NCBI GenBank assembly: GCA_015486535.1
Contig: WFRK01000040.1
Coordinates: forward strand, 1-32,570
Direction: 5' to 3'
Origin: Candidatus Microgenomates bacterium
GTDB lineage: Bacteria > Patescibacteriota > Microgenomatia > UBA1400 > PJMF01
Length of the DNA stretch: 32,570 bases
A program made the translations under genes and the position numbers. The stretch's first letter is position 1; the number at the start of each line of letters is the position of its first letter. Shown in pieces: positions 1-10,189 of the stretch. The notes under the pieces were generated by a model. It did not search any database. It was not told the DNA's origin and was given only the letters and a program-made list of their open reading frames with translations.

Positions 1-821
1 GGCACTGGTAAAGCGCCAGCGTTGAGTTGAATACTTAAATTTTTCGCTTCCTCAACGGTAAATTGCCCGGTAATAACTGCTTGCCCACCGATAATCGGTG
101 TCGAAATGACCGGCGCCGTGACGACTTTGTTGTCAAGCAAAATCGCCAACCTTTTGCCGGTATTCTCTTTCGTCACTTTGGCAAAAGTTTTCGCCCCCTC
201 GGGATTGAAGCTAATTGCTACCCGCGGCTTACCGGTATTAGGATCAAAATCTAAACGCGCCTTTTCAAGATCTTTACCGGTCAGACCAATCGGCTTAAAT
301 TGGATCACCTCCGCTGCTGTCGTGGCTTGTTTCTCTTTTGCCGGCGGCGAAACTAGCTGCATCAAAGCAAATTCCAATTTGGCCGTTCGACCAACAAGAT
401 TGAGCGCTTCGGTTGAATTTTTTACTCCAGGCAGTTCAACAATGATGCGATATTGATCATCCTTCTTTGCTGTTTGAACATTCGGCTCACTGATACCATA
501 AGCATCAACCCGTCGGAGAATGATTTCTTTAGCTGATTCGATGGCATCATTTCTATCTTGAGAGGGAATCTGACTCATATCGGCTTGAAGCACTACCTGC
601 ATGCCACCTTGAATATCTAAGCCCATTGCCAACTTCATTGGTAGTTTGATTGGTAAACCAAGAAAACTCGTATCGATCTGTTTAATACCAAAAGGGAAAG
701 AAACCTTTTTGCCTAAAAGGTTAAATTGGTAAGTTTGCAGTGGCGGTAAATCAATCACTGCCGCTACCAAAGTAATCAACAAAATGATTAAGAATGAGCG
801 AACAACTTTTTTTCGTTTCAT
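1..821 (-). CDS. secD: Protein translocase subunit SecD, N-terminal part (truncated by window edge)
   Basis: Reverse-strand translation from ATG at 821 gives MKRKKVVRSFLIILLITLVAAV...MGLDIQGGMQVVLQAD...RRVDAYGISEPNVQ...IIVELPGV, characteristic of SecD. It stays open to position 1 and is absent from the ORF track. Confidence 0.93.
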   Translation of the reverse strand, partial: MKRKKVVRSFLIILLITLVAAVIDLPPLQTYQFNLLGKKVSFPFGIKQIDTSFLGLPIKLPMKLAMGLDIQGGMQVVLQADMSQIPSQDRNDAIESAKEIILRRVDAYGISEPNVQTAKKDDQYRIIVELPGVKNSTEALNLVGRTAKLEFALMQLVSPPAKEKQATTAAEVIQFKPIGLTGKDLEKARLDFDPNTGKPRVAISFNPEGAKTFAKVTKENTGKRLAILLDNKVVTAPVISTPIIGGQAVITGQFTVEEAKNLSIQLNAGALPV

Positions 822-828
822 ATGCAAC

Positions 829-1431
829 TTAATCTAAGCCGGGAATTTTTCTATGAGCAAAAGAAGATTCATTACCAATAATCATCACATATGGCTGATA
901 AAGAATCTCCATCACAAATGGATCGCGTCGTGTTTTTCGGAAATCGAATTCTTCGAGTGATAAAACGGTGTAATTGATCTCTCGTCCTAATTGTTCTTCT
1001 GCTTGCTTGATGATCGAATCCAATTCCTTCATGACTACCTTGCCGATCACTAAAACTTCAACATCACCCTGAGTCGGTTTTAATCCCATCACAAATTTGC
1101 CAGAAAAAATAACATAGTCAACTTCACCCAATTTACGCCGCGCCTGTCTGATTTTTTTACCTAAACCGGTCGTCTTCGCCACCATCTGTCTCAACTCGCG
1201 AAAAAACAGATAGCGTGGATTCAAACGATAATATAATCGATTCCCTCGTTGCTCACTTTTTAATAAGCCAAAACCAATCATTCGGTCCAATTCGCGTCGA
1301 ACAGCATTAATTTCCTCATGAATCAAACGAGTAATTTCCCTCACATAATACATTTCCTCGGTATGAGTGAAAAATAGTTCCAGCAAACTCACTCTCACCC
1401 GAGAGATCATGAGATCTTTTAAATCTGTCAT
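829..1431 (-). CDS. Winged-HTH protein with nucleotidyltransferase-like C-terminal domain
   Basis: ORF 200 aa. N-terminal wHTH-like segment (YYVREITRLIHEEINAVRRELDRMIGFGLLKSEQRGNRLYYRLN), then FSGKFVMGLKPTQGDVEVLVIGKV, resembling an MNT-type NTase core. Compact with its neighbours. Confidence 0.6.
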   Translation of the reverse strand: MTDLKDLMISRVRVSLLELFFTHTEEMYYVREITRLIHEEINAVRRELDRMIGFGLLKSEQRGNRLYYRLNPRYLFFRELRQMVAKTTGLGKKIRQARRKLGEVDYVIFSGKFVMGLKPTQGDVEVLVIGKVVMKELDSIIKQAEEQLGREINYTVLSLEEFDFRKTRRDPFVMEILYQPYVMIIGNESSFAHRKIPGLD

Positions 1432-1432
1432 A

Positions 1433-2653
1433 TTAATAAGCTACCTTATTACTGTTATCTAATACTGAAATCCAAGTGAGACCACGATTAAATTTGAACG
1501 GTTTGCCATGACGATCATAAAAGTTTAGTTCGGCTTGACGGTTAAGTTTTTTCCATTTAACCGGATAGACTTTGCCATTGGTAAAAATCAAGGCATCACC
1601 AACACCTTTAGTTTTGTAAAGAAGGTGTTTTAATTCATCAATCGGACCTTTCACTTTCGTTTTCATCACAATCACAGTCTTGGCAAAAAGCTGCTTCTTA
1701 TTATTCAGATCGCGATGGACTTCACCACCGGTGAAACGCAAATAAACTTTACGTTTGTGATCGTAACGCCATTCAGCTGTAAACTGGTTATAACCGGACC
1801 AAAAGTCATATTTAACATCGCTGATATCTCCCTCCTTTGTCTCTTGACCAACAGGCATAAAGGACCAACCGTGATAACCGGCTTGCCAGTCACTTGGCGG
1901 GATCACTTTTCGGCCAATTTTTAATTGAGGACTCATATTCGTCCAACCTCTTTTGACAGCCACACGCCAAAGTTTTTCGGTAGAGGTTTCCATCGTATGT
2001 TCCGTAGCGACATGATGACCAAGACGATCTTTATTCCTCACAAAAGTGGGGTAACCGATGGAAAATTGGTTAAAATCATTTTGCAAATTCCAACCATATT
2101 GACGTAGTTGACCTAAAGCATTCGCCGGCCCGGGGATGTTCGCCCCACCAACGTGAACGTAAATCGGTCGATTATAACCGGATGCCCAATCAATAAAGTA
2201 GGTTCGAGCGGAACGAATAGGTGCCAAAGTAACATCATCCTTTTGAGCAGCGCAGTAAAATAAACCCATGAATCGAGTGATGCCTCCTTCAGCTAAGGCT
2301 TCGTAAACAACATCGGCGTTCGTTAAGCCTGATTGAGGTCGAGCACTGGGTGAATTTTCGATCATCACTGCCAATGGACGCCGTTTTGACCAGGCGTCTT
2401 TTTCCGTTTTTGTGTAAAGCGCCCCATTTAGAGGACAGGCTTGATCCTTTGGTTCGCTGGGATCAATTTTAAGCAAATTACTCAAAGGAGTCGTTTTCGT
2501 AGCACCGGTTTTATTCGTCTGTTTATTTTCTAGCTGAGCCAGTTGTCGACTTCTATTTGCTCCAGTTTTTTCTAAGGTAAAAAAAGCAAAAACAGCGGAA
2601 GTTGATAGAATATAAAAAACCAAACCACTGATGAGTAAATATTTTTTGGACAT
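1433..2653 (-). CDS. DUF3048 domain-containing (YerB-like) membrane-anchored protein
   Basis: ORF 406 aa. N-terminal signal/TM; RRPLAVMIENSPSARPQSGLTNADVVYEALAEGGITRFMGLFYC is typical of DUF3048. GGGAG Shine-Dalgarno-like sequence upstream. Confidence 0.85.
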   Translation of the reverse strand: MSKKYLLISGLVFYILSTSAVFAFFTLEKTGANRSRQLAQLENKQTNKTGATKTTPLSNLLKIDPSEPKDQACPLNGALYTKTEKDAWSKRRPLAVMIENSPSARPQSGLTNADVVYEALAEGGITRFMGLFYCAAQKDDVTLAPIRSARTYFIDWASGYNRPIYVHVGGANIPGPANALGQLRQYGWNLQNDFNQFSIGYPTFVRNKDRLGHHVATEHTMETSTEKLWRVAVKRGWTNMSPQLKIGRKVIPPSDWQAGYHGWSFMPVGQETKEGDISDVKYDFWSGYNQFTAEWRYDHKRKVYLRFTGGEVHRDLNNKKQLFAKTVIVMKTKVKGPIDELKHLLYKTKGVGDALIFTNGKVYPVKWKKLNRQAELNFYDRHGKPFKFNRGLTWISVLDNSNKVAY

Positions 2654-2683
2654 ATAAATCTCCCTTTTAAAACTGAAACAGCC

Positions 2684-2971
2684 TTATTTTATACTAAGAT
2701 AGATAATCCATAAAAGAGCAAAAAATAAAAGTGTGATCAATAAACTTTTAATTAAGTCTCGATAGATAAGTTTTCTATCATAACGAAATAAATCAACTTC
2801 TGCAACCGATGGCTCTTTTATTGGCGCTAGCTTCAACTTTTTTAACTTTAACGCTGGGGCTCGGTCCCTGATTGTCTGAGCCGCTTGATCATCTTCCAAA
2901 ACCAAACTCAGCGATTGTTTTCTTCTTTTCGTCGCTTTAAGTTTTTGCTTTTTAGTCCGTTTCTTTGACAT
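2684..2971 (-). CDS. Small basic membrane protein, unknown function
   Basis: ORF 95 aa, Lys/Arg-rich N-terminus and one C-terminal TM helix, co-oriented with its neighbours. Confidence 0.6.
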   Translation of the reverse strand: MSKKRTKKQKLKATKRRKQSLSLVLEDDQAAQTIRDRAPALKLKKLKLAPIKEPSVAEVDLFRYDRKLIYRDLIKSLLITLLFFALLWIIYLSIK

Positions 2972-3020
2972 AAATTAATTATTCACTTTTATATTAAACT
3001 AAGACTGATCGAAATGTAAA

Positions 3021-4133
3021 CTAACGGAAAATTTTCCAGACATCCCTCGCTGTCACCATCACGATCAGTAGCATCATTAATACCCAACCACCGTAATTTA
3101 GATAATACTCTAATTTGCCGGTGATTTTTTTGCCAATGAGGGCGCTACTAATGGCTAATAAAGCTCGACCACCATCGAGTGGAGGAATAGGCAAAATGTT
3201 CATAATGGCTAAATTGATAGATAACATCGCCGTAAACGATAAGATAGCCAGAAAACCTTGATTGAAAAGCCCACTTGATTTCGCTTGGTAGACAATACCA
3301 ACCGGACCGGCTAATTCGCTGGAAAGCTGATGCTGGACAAATAATTGATTCACCATTTTGCTCAATGCTTGCAAAATTAAACCACTGAGTACAAAAGCTT
3401 GCTTCAAACCGACCCAAATACCCCTGAATGGCATCTGTATCAAGGGATAATGAATGTAAACTACCGGTTGAAAAACAACACCAATTGATCCTTGATTGTG
3501 AGGTGTTTCTGTTTTAGTGCGGGCATAAATGGAGTAGGTTTTGTGTTCTGATTGACAAACAAGACCATGACAAGGACCAATGACCCTGATTTTTAAAGTC
3601 TGCCCCCGATGAGCCATGACTGTCTTGATGACTGTGTCAGGAGATTGAATGGGATAAACCTTCTGGCCCACACTAATTTGATCAATTTGCCAGTTTGCTT
3701 GGAGACCAGCTTTAGCAGCGGGGGAATTGGGGGCGATACGATTAATGCGCGCTTTATCTAATGGTGTGGGAATACCAATTTTCGTAAAAATGAAGGCAAA
3801 AGCAAGAATACCAAAGAGAAAATTAACCCCAGCACCAGATAACATCACCAACAAACGTTGCCCCAACGAAGCGGCAGAAAAATCTCCTTGACTAATTTTT
3901 CCATTGTCAGTTTGACTATCTTCACCTCTCAAACGAACGAAGCCACCAAACGGTACCCAGTTCAATGTAAAAACCGTTTCATGCCAACGAAATAATTTTT
4001 TTGCTAATGGCGGATATCCCAAACCAAATTCATCAACTTTTATTTTCGCCAATTTAGCCGCCAAAAAATGACCTCCTTCATGAATCAACACAAGAAAAGA
4101 TAAAATTAAGATAAAACTGATGGCGGCAAGCAT
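3021..4133 (-). CDS. rseP: Site-2 zinc metalloprotease, RseP family (M50)
   Basis: HEGGHF (HExxH), PDZ-like middle region, C-terminal NILPIPPLDGGR motif. Confidence 0.93.
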   Translation of the reverse strand: MLAAISFILILSFLVLIHEGGHFLAAKLAKIKVDEFGLGYPPLAKKLFRWHETVFTLNWVPFGGFVRLRGEDSQTDNGKISQGDFSAASLGQRLLVMLSGAGVNFLFGILAFAFIFTKIGIPTPLDKARINRIAPNSPAAKAGLQANWQIDQISVGQKVYPIQSPDTVIKTVMAHRGQTLKIRVIGPCHGLVCQSEHKTYSIYARTKTETPHNQGSIGVVFQPVVYIHYPLIQMPFRGIWVGLKQAFVLSGLILQALSKMVNQLFVQHQLSSELAGPVGIVYQAKSSGLFNQGFLAILSFTAMLSINLAIMNILPIPPLDGGRALLAISSALIGKKITGKLEYYLNYGGWVLMMLLIVMVTARDVWKIFR

Positions 4134-4137
4134 AAAT

Positions 4138-4689
4138 TCAAACTTTCAATAGCTCTGTTTCTTTTTGTTTCGTCAACTGCTCAAACTCGTCAAGAATGGC
4201 TTTTACCTTCTGCTCAAGCATTTTCAGATCAGTCGTAATATCGTCTTCACTGATATCACTTTCTCCCTTTTGCGCTTCAATCTCTTTTTTAGTTTCGTTA
4301 CGCAAATTACGCAACATTACTTTGGCGGATTCAACTTTTTGGTGAAGTAACTTAACCATTTGTTGGCGTCGCTCTTCAGTTAATGGTGGCACAGCAATAC
4401 GAATAAGACTATCTTGGACAACCGGATTCAAATTGAGTCCCGCGGAAGCGATCGCTTTTTCGATCGCCGATAAAAGACTCTTATCCCACGGTTCCACTAC
4501 CAACAGTGTCGCATCTGGTGTAGACAAATTTGCCAGTTCGCGCAATTTCATATAACTACCATAAGCCTCTACATTAACCGCATCCAATAATGAAACATGT
4601 GCCCGACCCGTTCTCAAACTAGCTAACTCTTTATCAAGATGGACCTTAATCTGAGTCAATTTTGCTTGAAAAGAATCAAAACTATACAT
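4138..4689 (-). CDS. frr: Ribosome recycling factor
   Basis: ORF 183 aa: LASLRTGRAHVSLLDAVNVEAYGSYMKLRELANLSTPDATLLVVEPWDKSLLSAIEKAI...IRIAVPPLTEERRQQMVK, clear RRF signatures. Confidence 0.97.
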   Translation of the reverse strand: MYSFDSFQAKLTQIKVHLDKELASLRTGRAHVSLLDAVNVEAYGSYMKLRELANLSTPDATLLVVEPWDKSLLSAIEKAIASAGLNLNPVVQDSLIRIAVPPLTEERRQQMVKLLHQKVESAKVMLRNLRNETKKEIEAQKGESDISEDDITTDLKMLEQKVKAILDEFEQLTKQKETELLKV

Positions 4690-4729
4690 ACAACTCTATT
4701 CTAACAAAAATTAACTTACTTGTCAGAAG

Positions 4730-5158
4730 CTAATTTGTTTTGGGCGCATCCAAATAAATAGTTTTGCTTACATTGGGAAACATCAGTTGTTTTTCAGCCG
4801 GATCGTGCGCTAAAAAGGACTGCTTCAGTGTTTTTAATTGTTCTAGTAATGAATGGTCTTTTATTGACACCACCGGAGAAGGCAAAGGCGCCAAATGATG
4901 CTTTTCTCGTTTAACTGGGTGATAGAGCAAGTTTGCAAAAACAATTAAGAGAGCAATCAACATGAAACTAATACCTAAAATAAGAAAAAACTTCTTTAGC
5001 AATTGCCGCTGGCGTTCTTTTTGGGCCTTTTCTTGATCGGTCATCTCCGTTTCACTCACATCAGTTAAAATAGGTGCTTCTGCGATAAATTCTGTCTGAT
5101 TAGCTTGTTTTTGATGATTAAATAGCATTTTGAAATTAGTTAATTTGCAACAATTCAA
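4730..5158 (-). CDS. Single-pass membrane protein, unknown (true start may be 5128)
   Basis: ORF 142 aa with one TM (FFLILGISFMLIALLIVFANLL). Overlaps the upstream ORF end. Confidence 0.6.
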   Translation of the reverse strand: MNCCKLTNFKMLFNHQKQANQTEFIAEAPILTDVSETEMTDQEKAQKERQRQLLKKFFLILGISFMLIALLIVFANLLYHPVKREKHHLAPLPSPVVSIKDHSLLEQLKTLKQSFLAHDPAEKQLMFPNVSKTIYLDAPKTN

Positions 5159-6077
5159 TAAGATAATTATTAGTTCTCAAAGAAGTGGTATAAACCTGAC
5201 TCAAGGATTTATTCATCGCTCGAAACCAGCCGGCAGCAGTGTTTTTTTGCTTAAGCGAATGCTTAATTAATTGCCAAGTATGATCAATTTTGATTAATTC
5301 GCGATCAACTTCATCAAGACCACGTTTAAACTCGATTGATTTAAAATTAGCCTTTTTGTCCGCCTGTTTTGCTTGCTGGGAAATTTGGTTTCTAAAATTC
5401 TTCAGTTTGGCATCAAGCTCAAACAAACCATCAGCCTTAAGAACAAAACGTGTTTTATAAGCAAGAGAGACAATCTGATCAAAAAATTTGTCGTATTGAC
5501 TTAGAGCCGCCGCTAATTGATCACGAGACACAACTGTCTCCATTTGATGATGACGCTGCTTAAGCTGCTCTAAAAGTGATTCCGTTTCTTTTATCAATTG
5601 AGCTCTCAATGAAGGATCCAAACTGATCTGCTTTTGTAACAAATCGAGATGGAGAATCTCAATATAAGTGCTGAGCACTTCATTTCGCTTTAGGACCGCC
5701 AATTTAGTCGCGTTGATCGCTTCGCTCAAACTGCGAATCGTTTGCGTTTTTTGATACTGGCCTTTAGCAAGACGAAACTGCTGGTAGGCAGCTTGATAGG
5801 CAATTATTTGCGCTTTGTAGGTGGCTAATAATTTTTGTCGTTGGACTGAATAAGTTAATGATTCGGTCGGTTTAACAACCGGCGATATTTGAGATTTTGC
5901 AGTCGGTGAGGCAACTTTTATCGGTGACTCCTCTTTGCCAACTAGAATAGTCGCTTTCGCTGGCGTGGTGATAACTGCGGTTGCGACAACCGCAATCAAA
6001 ATAGCCATCATCAATCTAAAGTGTTTTCGCGAAAAACAAGTTGATCGTAGTGATAAGACTGATCTAAGAACCATCAT
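5136..6077 (-). CDS. Secreted coiled-coil-rich protein, unknown
   Basis: ORF 313 aa. N-terminal hydrophobic signal ending around PAKA; helical, Lys/Gln-rich body. Confidence 0.6.
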   Translation of the reverse strand: MMVLRSVLSLRSTCFSRKHFRLMMAILIAVVATAVITTPAKATILVGKEESPIKVASPTAKSQISPVVKPTESLTYSVQRQKLLATYKAQIIAYQAAYQQFRLAKGQYQKTQTIRSLSEAINATKLAVLKRNEVLSTYIEILHLDLLQKQISLDPSLRAQLIKETESLLEQLKQRHHQMETVVSRDQLAAALSQYDKFFDQIVSLAYKTRFVLKADGLFELDAKLKNFRNQISQQAKQADKKANFKSIEFKRGLDEVDRELIKIDHTWQLIKHSLKQKNTAAGWFRAMNKSLSQVYTTSLRTNNYLIELLQIN

Positions 6078-6081
6078 ATTT

Positions 6082-6795
6082 CTAACCTAATTTCTTTTTT
6101 CTCATCAAAGCGCCAGCGGCAAATAATGACTCGTGTGTTCCAGTGTCAAGCCAGGCACCTTTTACAAAAGCAACATCAAGCGCTCTCTCCTTCAGAAACA
6201 AATTATTTAAGTCGGTAATTTCCAACTCTCCCCTTGACGAAGGTTGCAAACTGGCTGCTTTTTGAACTACAGAATTATCATAAATATAGAGACCTGTGAC
6301 AGCGTAAGTTGATTTCGGTTGTTTTGGTTTTTCTTCAATGGAGATTACTTTGCCCGTTTCGTCAAATTCAGCCACCCCGAATCTTTCCGGATCGGGCACT
6401 TTCTTAATAAAAACTCGACCACCCGACTTAAAAGTGCGAATTGCTTCAGAAAAATCATCTTCATAAAGATTATCGCCCAAGATCAAAGTAACATTATCAT
6501 AACCGATAAAATTTTTACCAATAATAAATGCCTGCGCCAATCCTTCCGGTTTATCCTGAATCTCGTAACTAAATTTAGCTTGGAATTCTTTACCGCTGCC
6601 GAGTAACTTCAAAAAATCTCCCGCGTGGTCCGGGGCAATAATAATCAAAATATCTTTAATGCCGGCAGTCAATAAAGTCTGCAAAGGATAAAAAATCATT
6701 GGCTGATCGTAAACCGGTAGTAACTGCTTGCTGGTTACTTTCGTTAAAGGTCGGAGGCGTGTACCACTACCACCGGCTAAAATAATCCCCTTCAT
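6082..6795 (-). CDS. rfbA: Glucose-1-phosphate thymidylyltransferase-like sugar nucleotidyltransferase
   Basis: [41 protein letters not shown]...[10 protein letters not shown]...[38 protein letters not shown] at 6795 (M25 of the listed ORF) follows AAAGGA, so it is a better start than 6867. Confidence 0.92.
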   Translation of the reverse strand: MKGIILAGGSGTRLRPLTKVTSKQLLPVYDQPMIFYPLQTLLTAGIKDILIIIAPDHAGDFLKLLGSGKEFQAKFSYEIQDKPEGLAQAFIIGKNFIGYDNVTLILGDNLYEDDFSEAIRTFKSGGRVFIKKVPDPERFGVAEFDETGKVISIEEKPKQPKSTYAVTGLYIYDNSVVQKAASLQPSSRGELEITDLNNLFLKERALDVAFVKGAWLDTGTHESLFAAGALMRKKKLG

Positions 6796-6866
6796 AAAGC
6801 CATCCTTTCTCTCATTATTACGATCACTATAGCATAGTTTATGTCTTTGACTCAATTTTTTAATCA

Positions 6867-7124
6867 CTAAAAAGTAAGTAGTAATAAGGTAACACTTGCC
6901 AATAAAGCGATCGCAGCGTACTCATAAACTACTTTTACCGAAATACGCTTGGTTTTAACGTGAGTAGCCACACCCCAAATGAAGTAGAAACCGGGCAGCA
7001 ACAGGGCGACTAACCTCATTAATGTTTGATTCGGCCAAACATGAATATAAGCAACTGCTCCAATAACTAGGCCCGTAATGAGGAAAATATAAGCAATGAG
7101 ATGGTTTTTCAGTTGATTTTTCAT
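6867..7124 (-). CDS. Small multi-pass membrane protein, unknown
   Basis: ORF 85 aa, about three hydrophobic segments. Confidence 0.55.
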   Translation of the reverse strand: MKNQLKNHLIAYIFLITGLVIGAVAYIHVWPNQTLMRLVALLLPGFYFIWGVATHVKTKRISVKVVYEYAAIALLASVTLLLLTF

Positions 7125-7144
7125 AATTTTAATTTTGTTTTAAT

Positions 7145-8131
7145 TTAACCAATTACCCCAGCCTTGAAGTAAAAAATCAGAAACATAATCGTTCCTAAAA
7201 GTAGGAGATGGGCGAAATTTTTACCAACAAGACGGAAGCGATGATTCTCCCGAATCATCACCAAATCATAAACGAGCACTAACATAAGCATGAAACCAAT
7301 ACTAGAGAAAAATGACTTGATTAAAATTAACGGTGAATAGGTCGGTTTTAATTGAGGTATCAATGGACGCGAGATGGTTGCCTGAGCAAGCACTTGGCTA
7401 TTAAGCTTATTCGATTCGCTCATCTCTTTCGTTCGCGCTTTGCTCCTTGTCTTATGAGGCTGGATTGAAGTATGAGTACCGGCAGCAATTGCCGGCAAAA
7501 CGTGTTGTGGTTGGCCGAACATTTGCACTACCAAAGTTGTCTCAACTCCATTTAAGACGCCGTCACTCACAGCGACACCGATTTGAGTATAGTGCGGATT
7601 GAGAATGTTTTCGCGATGCTTCGGTGAATGCATCCACGCCGCAAGTAGATCGTCTGTCACGGCAAAATTCTTCGCCAGATTTTCACCTGCATAGCGATAA
7701 TCATAGCCAACAAGTTTCATAAAATGCCATGGCTTTGTTCCATCAGGCGCAATATGAGCCCAATATTGTTTCTGAAACATATCAGTCGCTTTTTTCTTGG
7801 CCGCAAGCGTTAATAAAGGACTTTCACTTAGTGGTTTTAAACCAAGCCGAAGCCGTTGATCATTTGTTTCGGCAATGACGCTGGCAACATTAATATCCGA
7901 TGCATAGCCTAAAACAGAACCAAGTGTTTGACTAAAACTTGGCACCAAACGGATAAAACCAAGGCCAATGACTATTGCCAATAAACTAATGGCAAAGAGT
8001 GATTCGGGGTGCAGTATCCTGGGACGATAATTATTAGAACGTTGCGGATGAAATAGATGAGAAACGACTCGATTGACTTTAGTTAACCATTGCACACAAT
8101 TGATTATGTCAAATTTCCCCCAAAGTCTCAA
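7145..8131 (-). CDS. CAP/SCP (PR-1-like) domain protein with membrane helices
   Basis: NDQRLRLGLKPLSESPLLTLAAKKKATDMFQKQYWAHIAPDGTKPWHFMKLVGYDYRYAGENLAKNF...AAWMHSPKHRENILNPHYTQIGVAV, classic CAP motifs, plus C-terminal TM helices. Confidence 0.9.
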   Translation of the reverse strand: MRLWGKFDIINCVQWLTKVNRVVSHLFHPQRSNNYRPRILHPESLFAISLLAIVIGLGFIRLVPSFSQTLGSVLGYASDINVASVIAETNDQRLRLGLKPLSESPLLTLAAKKKATDMFQKQYWAHIAPDGTKPWHFMKLVGYDYRYAGENLAKNFAVTDDLLAAWMHSPKHRENILNPHYTQIGVAVSDGVLNGVETTLVVQMFGQPQHVLPAIAAGTHTSIQPHKTRSKARTKEMSESNKLNSQVLAQATISRPLIPQLKPTYSPLILIKSFFSSIGFMLMLVLVYDLVMIRENHRFRLVGKNFAHLLLLGTIMFLIFYFKAGVIG

Positions 8132-8177
8132 GCCTGATTAGAACTAAGCACTTCTTCACTTCATCACCTTATTGCTT

Positions 8178-9329
8178 TCAACTAGAAAAACATTCTAGTT
8201 TAATTGGCTCATTTAAAATTGATCGCGCGTAAAGGCAAAAATTTTTGTTCGTTATCGTCGTGGTTGTTGTCAAGACTACTCTTTCTCCTATCTTACTCAA
8301 TTGATTATCAAAAGAAATAAAGGGGGTGACTTTTTTCAATTCAATGATTGTTTTAGTGTCCACCTGATCCGTTTCTAGAAAGAAATTCTTCACTTGCTCC
8401 GGTATCGCCTGATCAGTAATATCAAAACCTAAAGTTAATTTGTTTGTTTTTGAGCGTTGAAAATGGAAGTGAGTAATCTGAATCGAATGAGATTGATCAA
8501 AATAAATTATCGGTTTAATCAATTGACCCTCGTTGCCAGCCAAATCAATCGCTTGAATCTGCCAACTATGAGGATCGGCTTGCGGATCGATGTCGGCTAA
8601 TTTCAGTTCTGCCTCTTGACCGCTCAAATGGAGATTTCTAATTTGACCAGACAGGCGATAAGTTATCTGCCAATTAACCGGCTCGCTCGCTTTAAAATGA
8701 AGCTTATCGTTATTCGTCACCACCAAAGCCAAGGTGGTTAAATTCTTGATCACTACTTTTGCTGACGCCACTTGTTCATTTGTCACCTGTGTTGGTGAGG
8801 CGGAAAATCGCAGTTTGAATTTATTTTGATTTTGAGCAATTGATTTTAAAGGTAACCAATGACTCTGCCATTGCTGATTTGGCGCGTTTGGGCTGACACC
8901 GCTACTCCAAAAACCGGTCCACTGTTGTCTATTATCTGAGCGAGCCAACTGAAAATCTGGTTGATTAAACAAAGCTGGATTATTTGCTTCGTTTTTTGAC
9001 TGGAAATAAATCAGTTGCGCTGGATCATGCTGATGAAAATCGAGTTGGCAAGTAATGTTGGACAAATCGGCGAGACTCATTTGTTTTCCTTGACAGTTCT
9101 GAGTTAGAAGCTCACCAACTTGATAAGTTTGACCATTTTGCATTAATTTAATTTCACTCGCCGGTGGTCTCCAATCACCCGCAATAAAGGTCAAATCAAC
9201 ACTATTCGTTTGTGACTGCCAAAAGGCATTGACCTGATTGGTTGATAAGAATAGTGCCAACCAAAACATAATAAAACTGAGCAACATGGGCAAGAAGATG
9301 GTCATAAGTAAACTGAGAGTTTTTTTCAT
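8178..9329 (-). CDS. Secreted beta-rich protein, unknown
   Basis: ORF 383 aa, N-terminal signal (LLSFIMFWLALFLSTNQVNAF). Follows the TasA-like ORF in the same orientation. Confidence 0.6.
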   Translation of the reverse strand: MKKTLSLLMTIFLPMLLSFIMFWLALFLSTNQVNAFWQSQTNSVDLTFIAGDWRPPASEIKLMQNGQTYQVGELLTQNCQGKQMSLADLSNITCQLDFHQHDPAQLIYFQSKNEANNPALFNQPDFQLARSDNRQQWTGFWSSGVSPNAPNQQWQSHWLPLKSIAQNQNKFKLRFSASPTQVTNEQVASAKVVIKNLTTLALVVTNNDKLHFKASEPVNWQITYRLSGQIRNLHLSGQEAELKLADIDPQADPHSWQIQAIDLAGNEGQLIKPIIYFDQSHSIQITHFHFQRSKTNKLTLGFDITDQAIPEQVKNFFLETDQVDTKTIIELKKVTPFISFDNQLSKIGERVVLTTTTTITNKNFCLYARSILNEPIKLECFSS

Positions 9330-9370
9330 TTTTATTAATCACGTGGGGCAGGACTTGACACTTTTGATAC

Positions 9371-10006
9371 TTAATATTCATCGGGCCAACCGTTGACACC
9401 ATTTGTTTGTTTGGCGGCAAAGTGAATTTGCACTTTATAAGCTTGATTTTGATAATCATCATTCACGTCTTGGGCAAGCTGAAAAGTGGCTCGCCAATGA
9501 ATCTCCTGATTACTGGCCAGTTGCAGCAAGTGCGTAGCATCATTACCCTGACTATAAAAGAAGTCACTATTGAGCGCAGGACCATCAGAAACAAGGGTAA
9601 CCCATTGACCATCGCCTAATTGATACTCTAATTTGGTCGGTTGCAGCTTTGCATTATCAAGACCGCCTTCTAACCAACCCCCAGCAAACTTTCCTTTGAG
9701 GTAGACTGGCAAGTTGCCACTATTTTTGAGACTGAAATCAACGGTCTGTTTGTCTCCCGGTTTGAGATCGGCGAAACTTAACTGGCTCGGATCAGTTAAC
9801 ACTATCTTCAAACTTCCGGTATGAAAAGCCAAATTGGCTGAAACAGCCTTAGCACTAAAGTAAGCGTAGGTCACTCCCGCCACAATCGAAAAGGAAATTA
9901 TCAAGAGAATTGTGTGAAGCCAACGCTGCCTTAATCTTTGTCTTACCTTTTTAAGGATTGATACTAATGGACGAGGCTGATTCGCCTTTCGTGTTCTTTG
10001 CCGCAT
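9371..10006 (-). CDS. TasA/camelysin-like (SipW-type substrate) secreted protein
   Basis: ORF 211 aa: TM then GVTYAYFSAKAVSANLAFHTGSLKIVLTDPSQLSFADLKPGDKQTVDFSLKNSGNLPVYLKGKF, the typical layout of the TasA/CalY family. Confidence 0.7.
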   Translation of the reverse strand: MRQRTRKANQPRPLVSILKKVRQRLRQRWLHTILLIISFSIVAGVTYAYFSAKAVSANLAFHTGSLKIVLTDPSQLSFADLKPGDKQTVDFSLKNSGNLPVYLKGKFAGGWLEGGLDNAKLQPTKLEYQLGDGQWVTLVSDGPALNSDFFYSQGNDATHLLQLASNQEIHWRATFQLAQDVNDDYQNQAYKVQIHFAAKQTNGVNGWPDEY

Positions 10007-10189
10007 AAATCACTTTCCGGCAGGCATAATTTAATTATTGTGAGCCGAGTATAAAACGTGATTATTGCAAAAACTGTTATTTTGTTGATATTGATGCAAC
10101 GCAAAAAAAGAAATAAACGATTTGAGGCCGTCTTTACTTATCCTAAGCAACTTCTCTGATTAATGGAACCATGATGTGGTATTAAGGTA

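Noticed and set aside
63-456. Plus-strand ORFs of 63 and 116 aa
   Set aside because: Antisense to the clear SecD coding sequence on the minus strand; composition and products show no family features.
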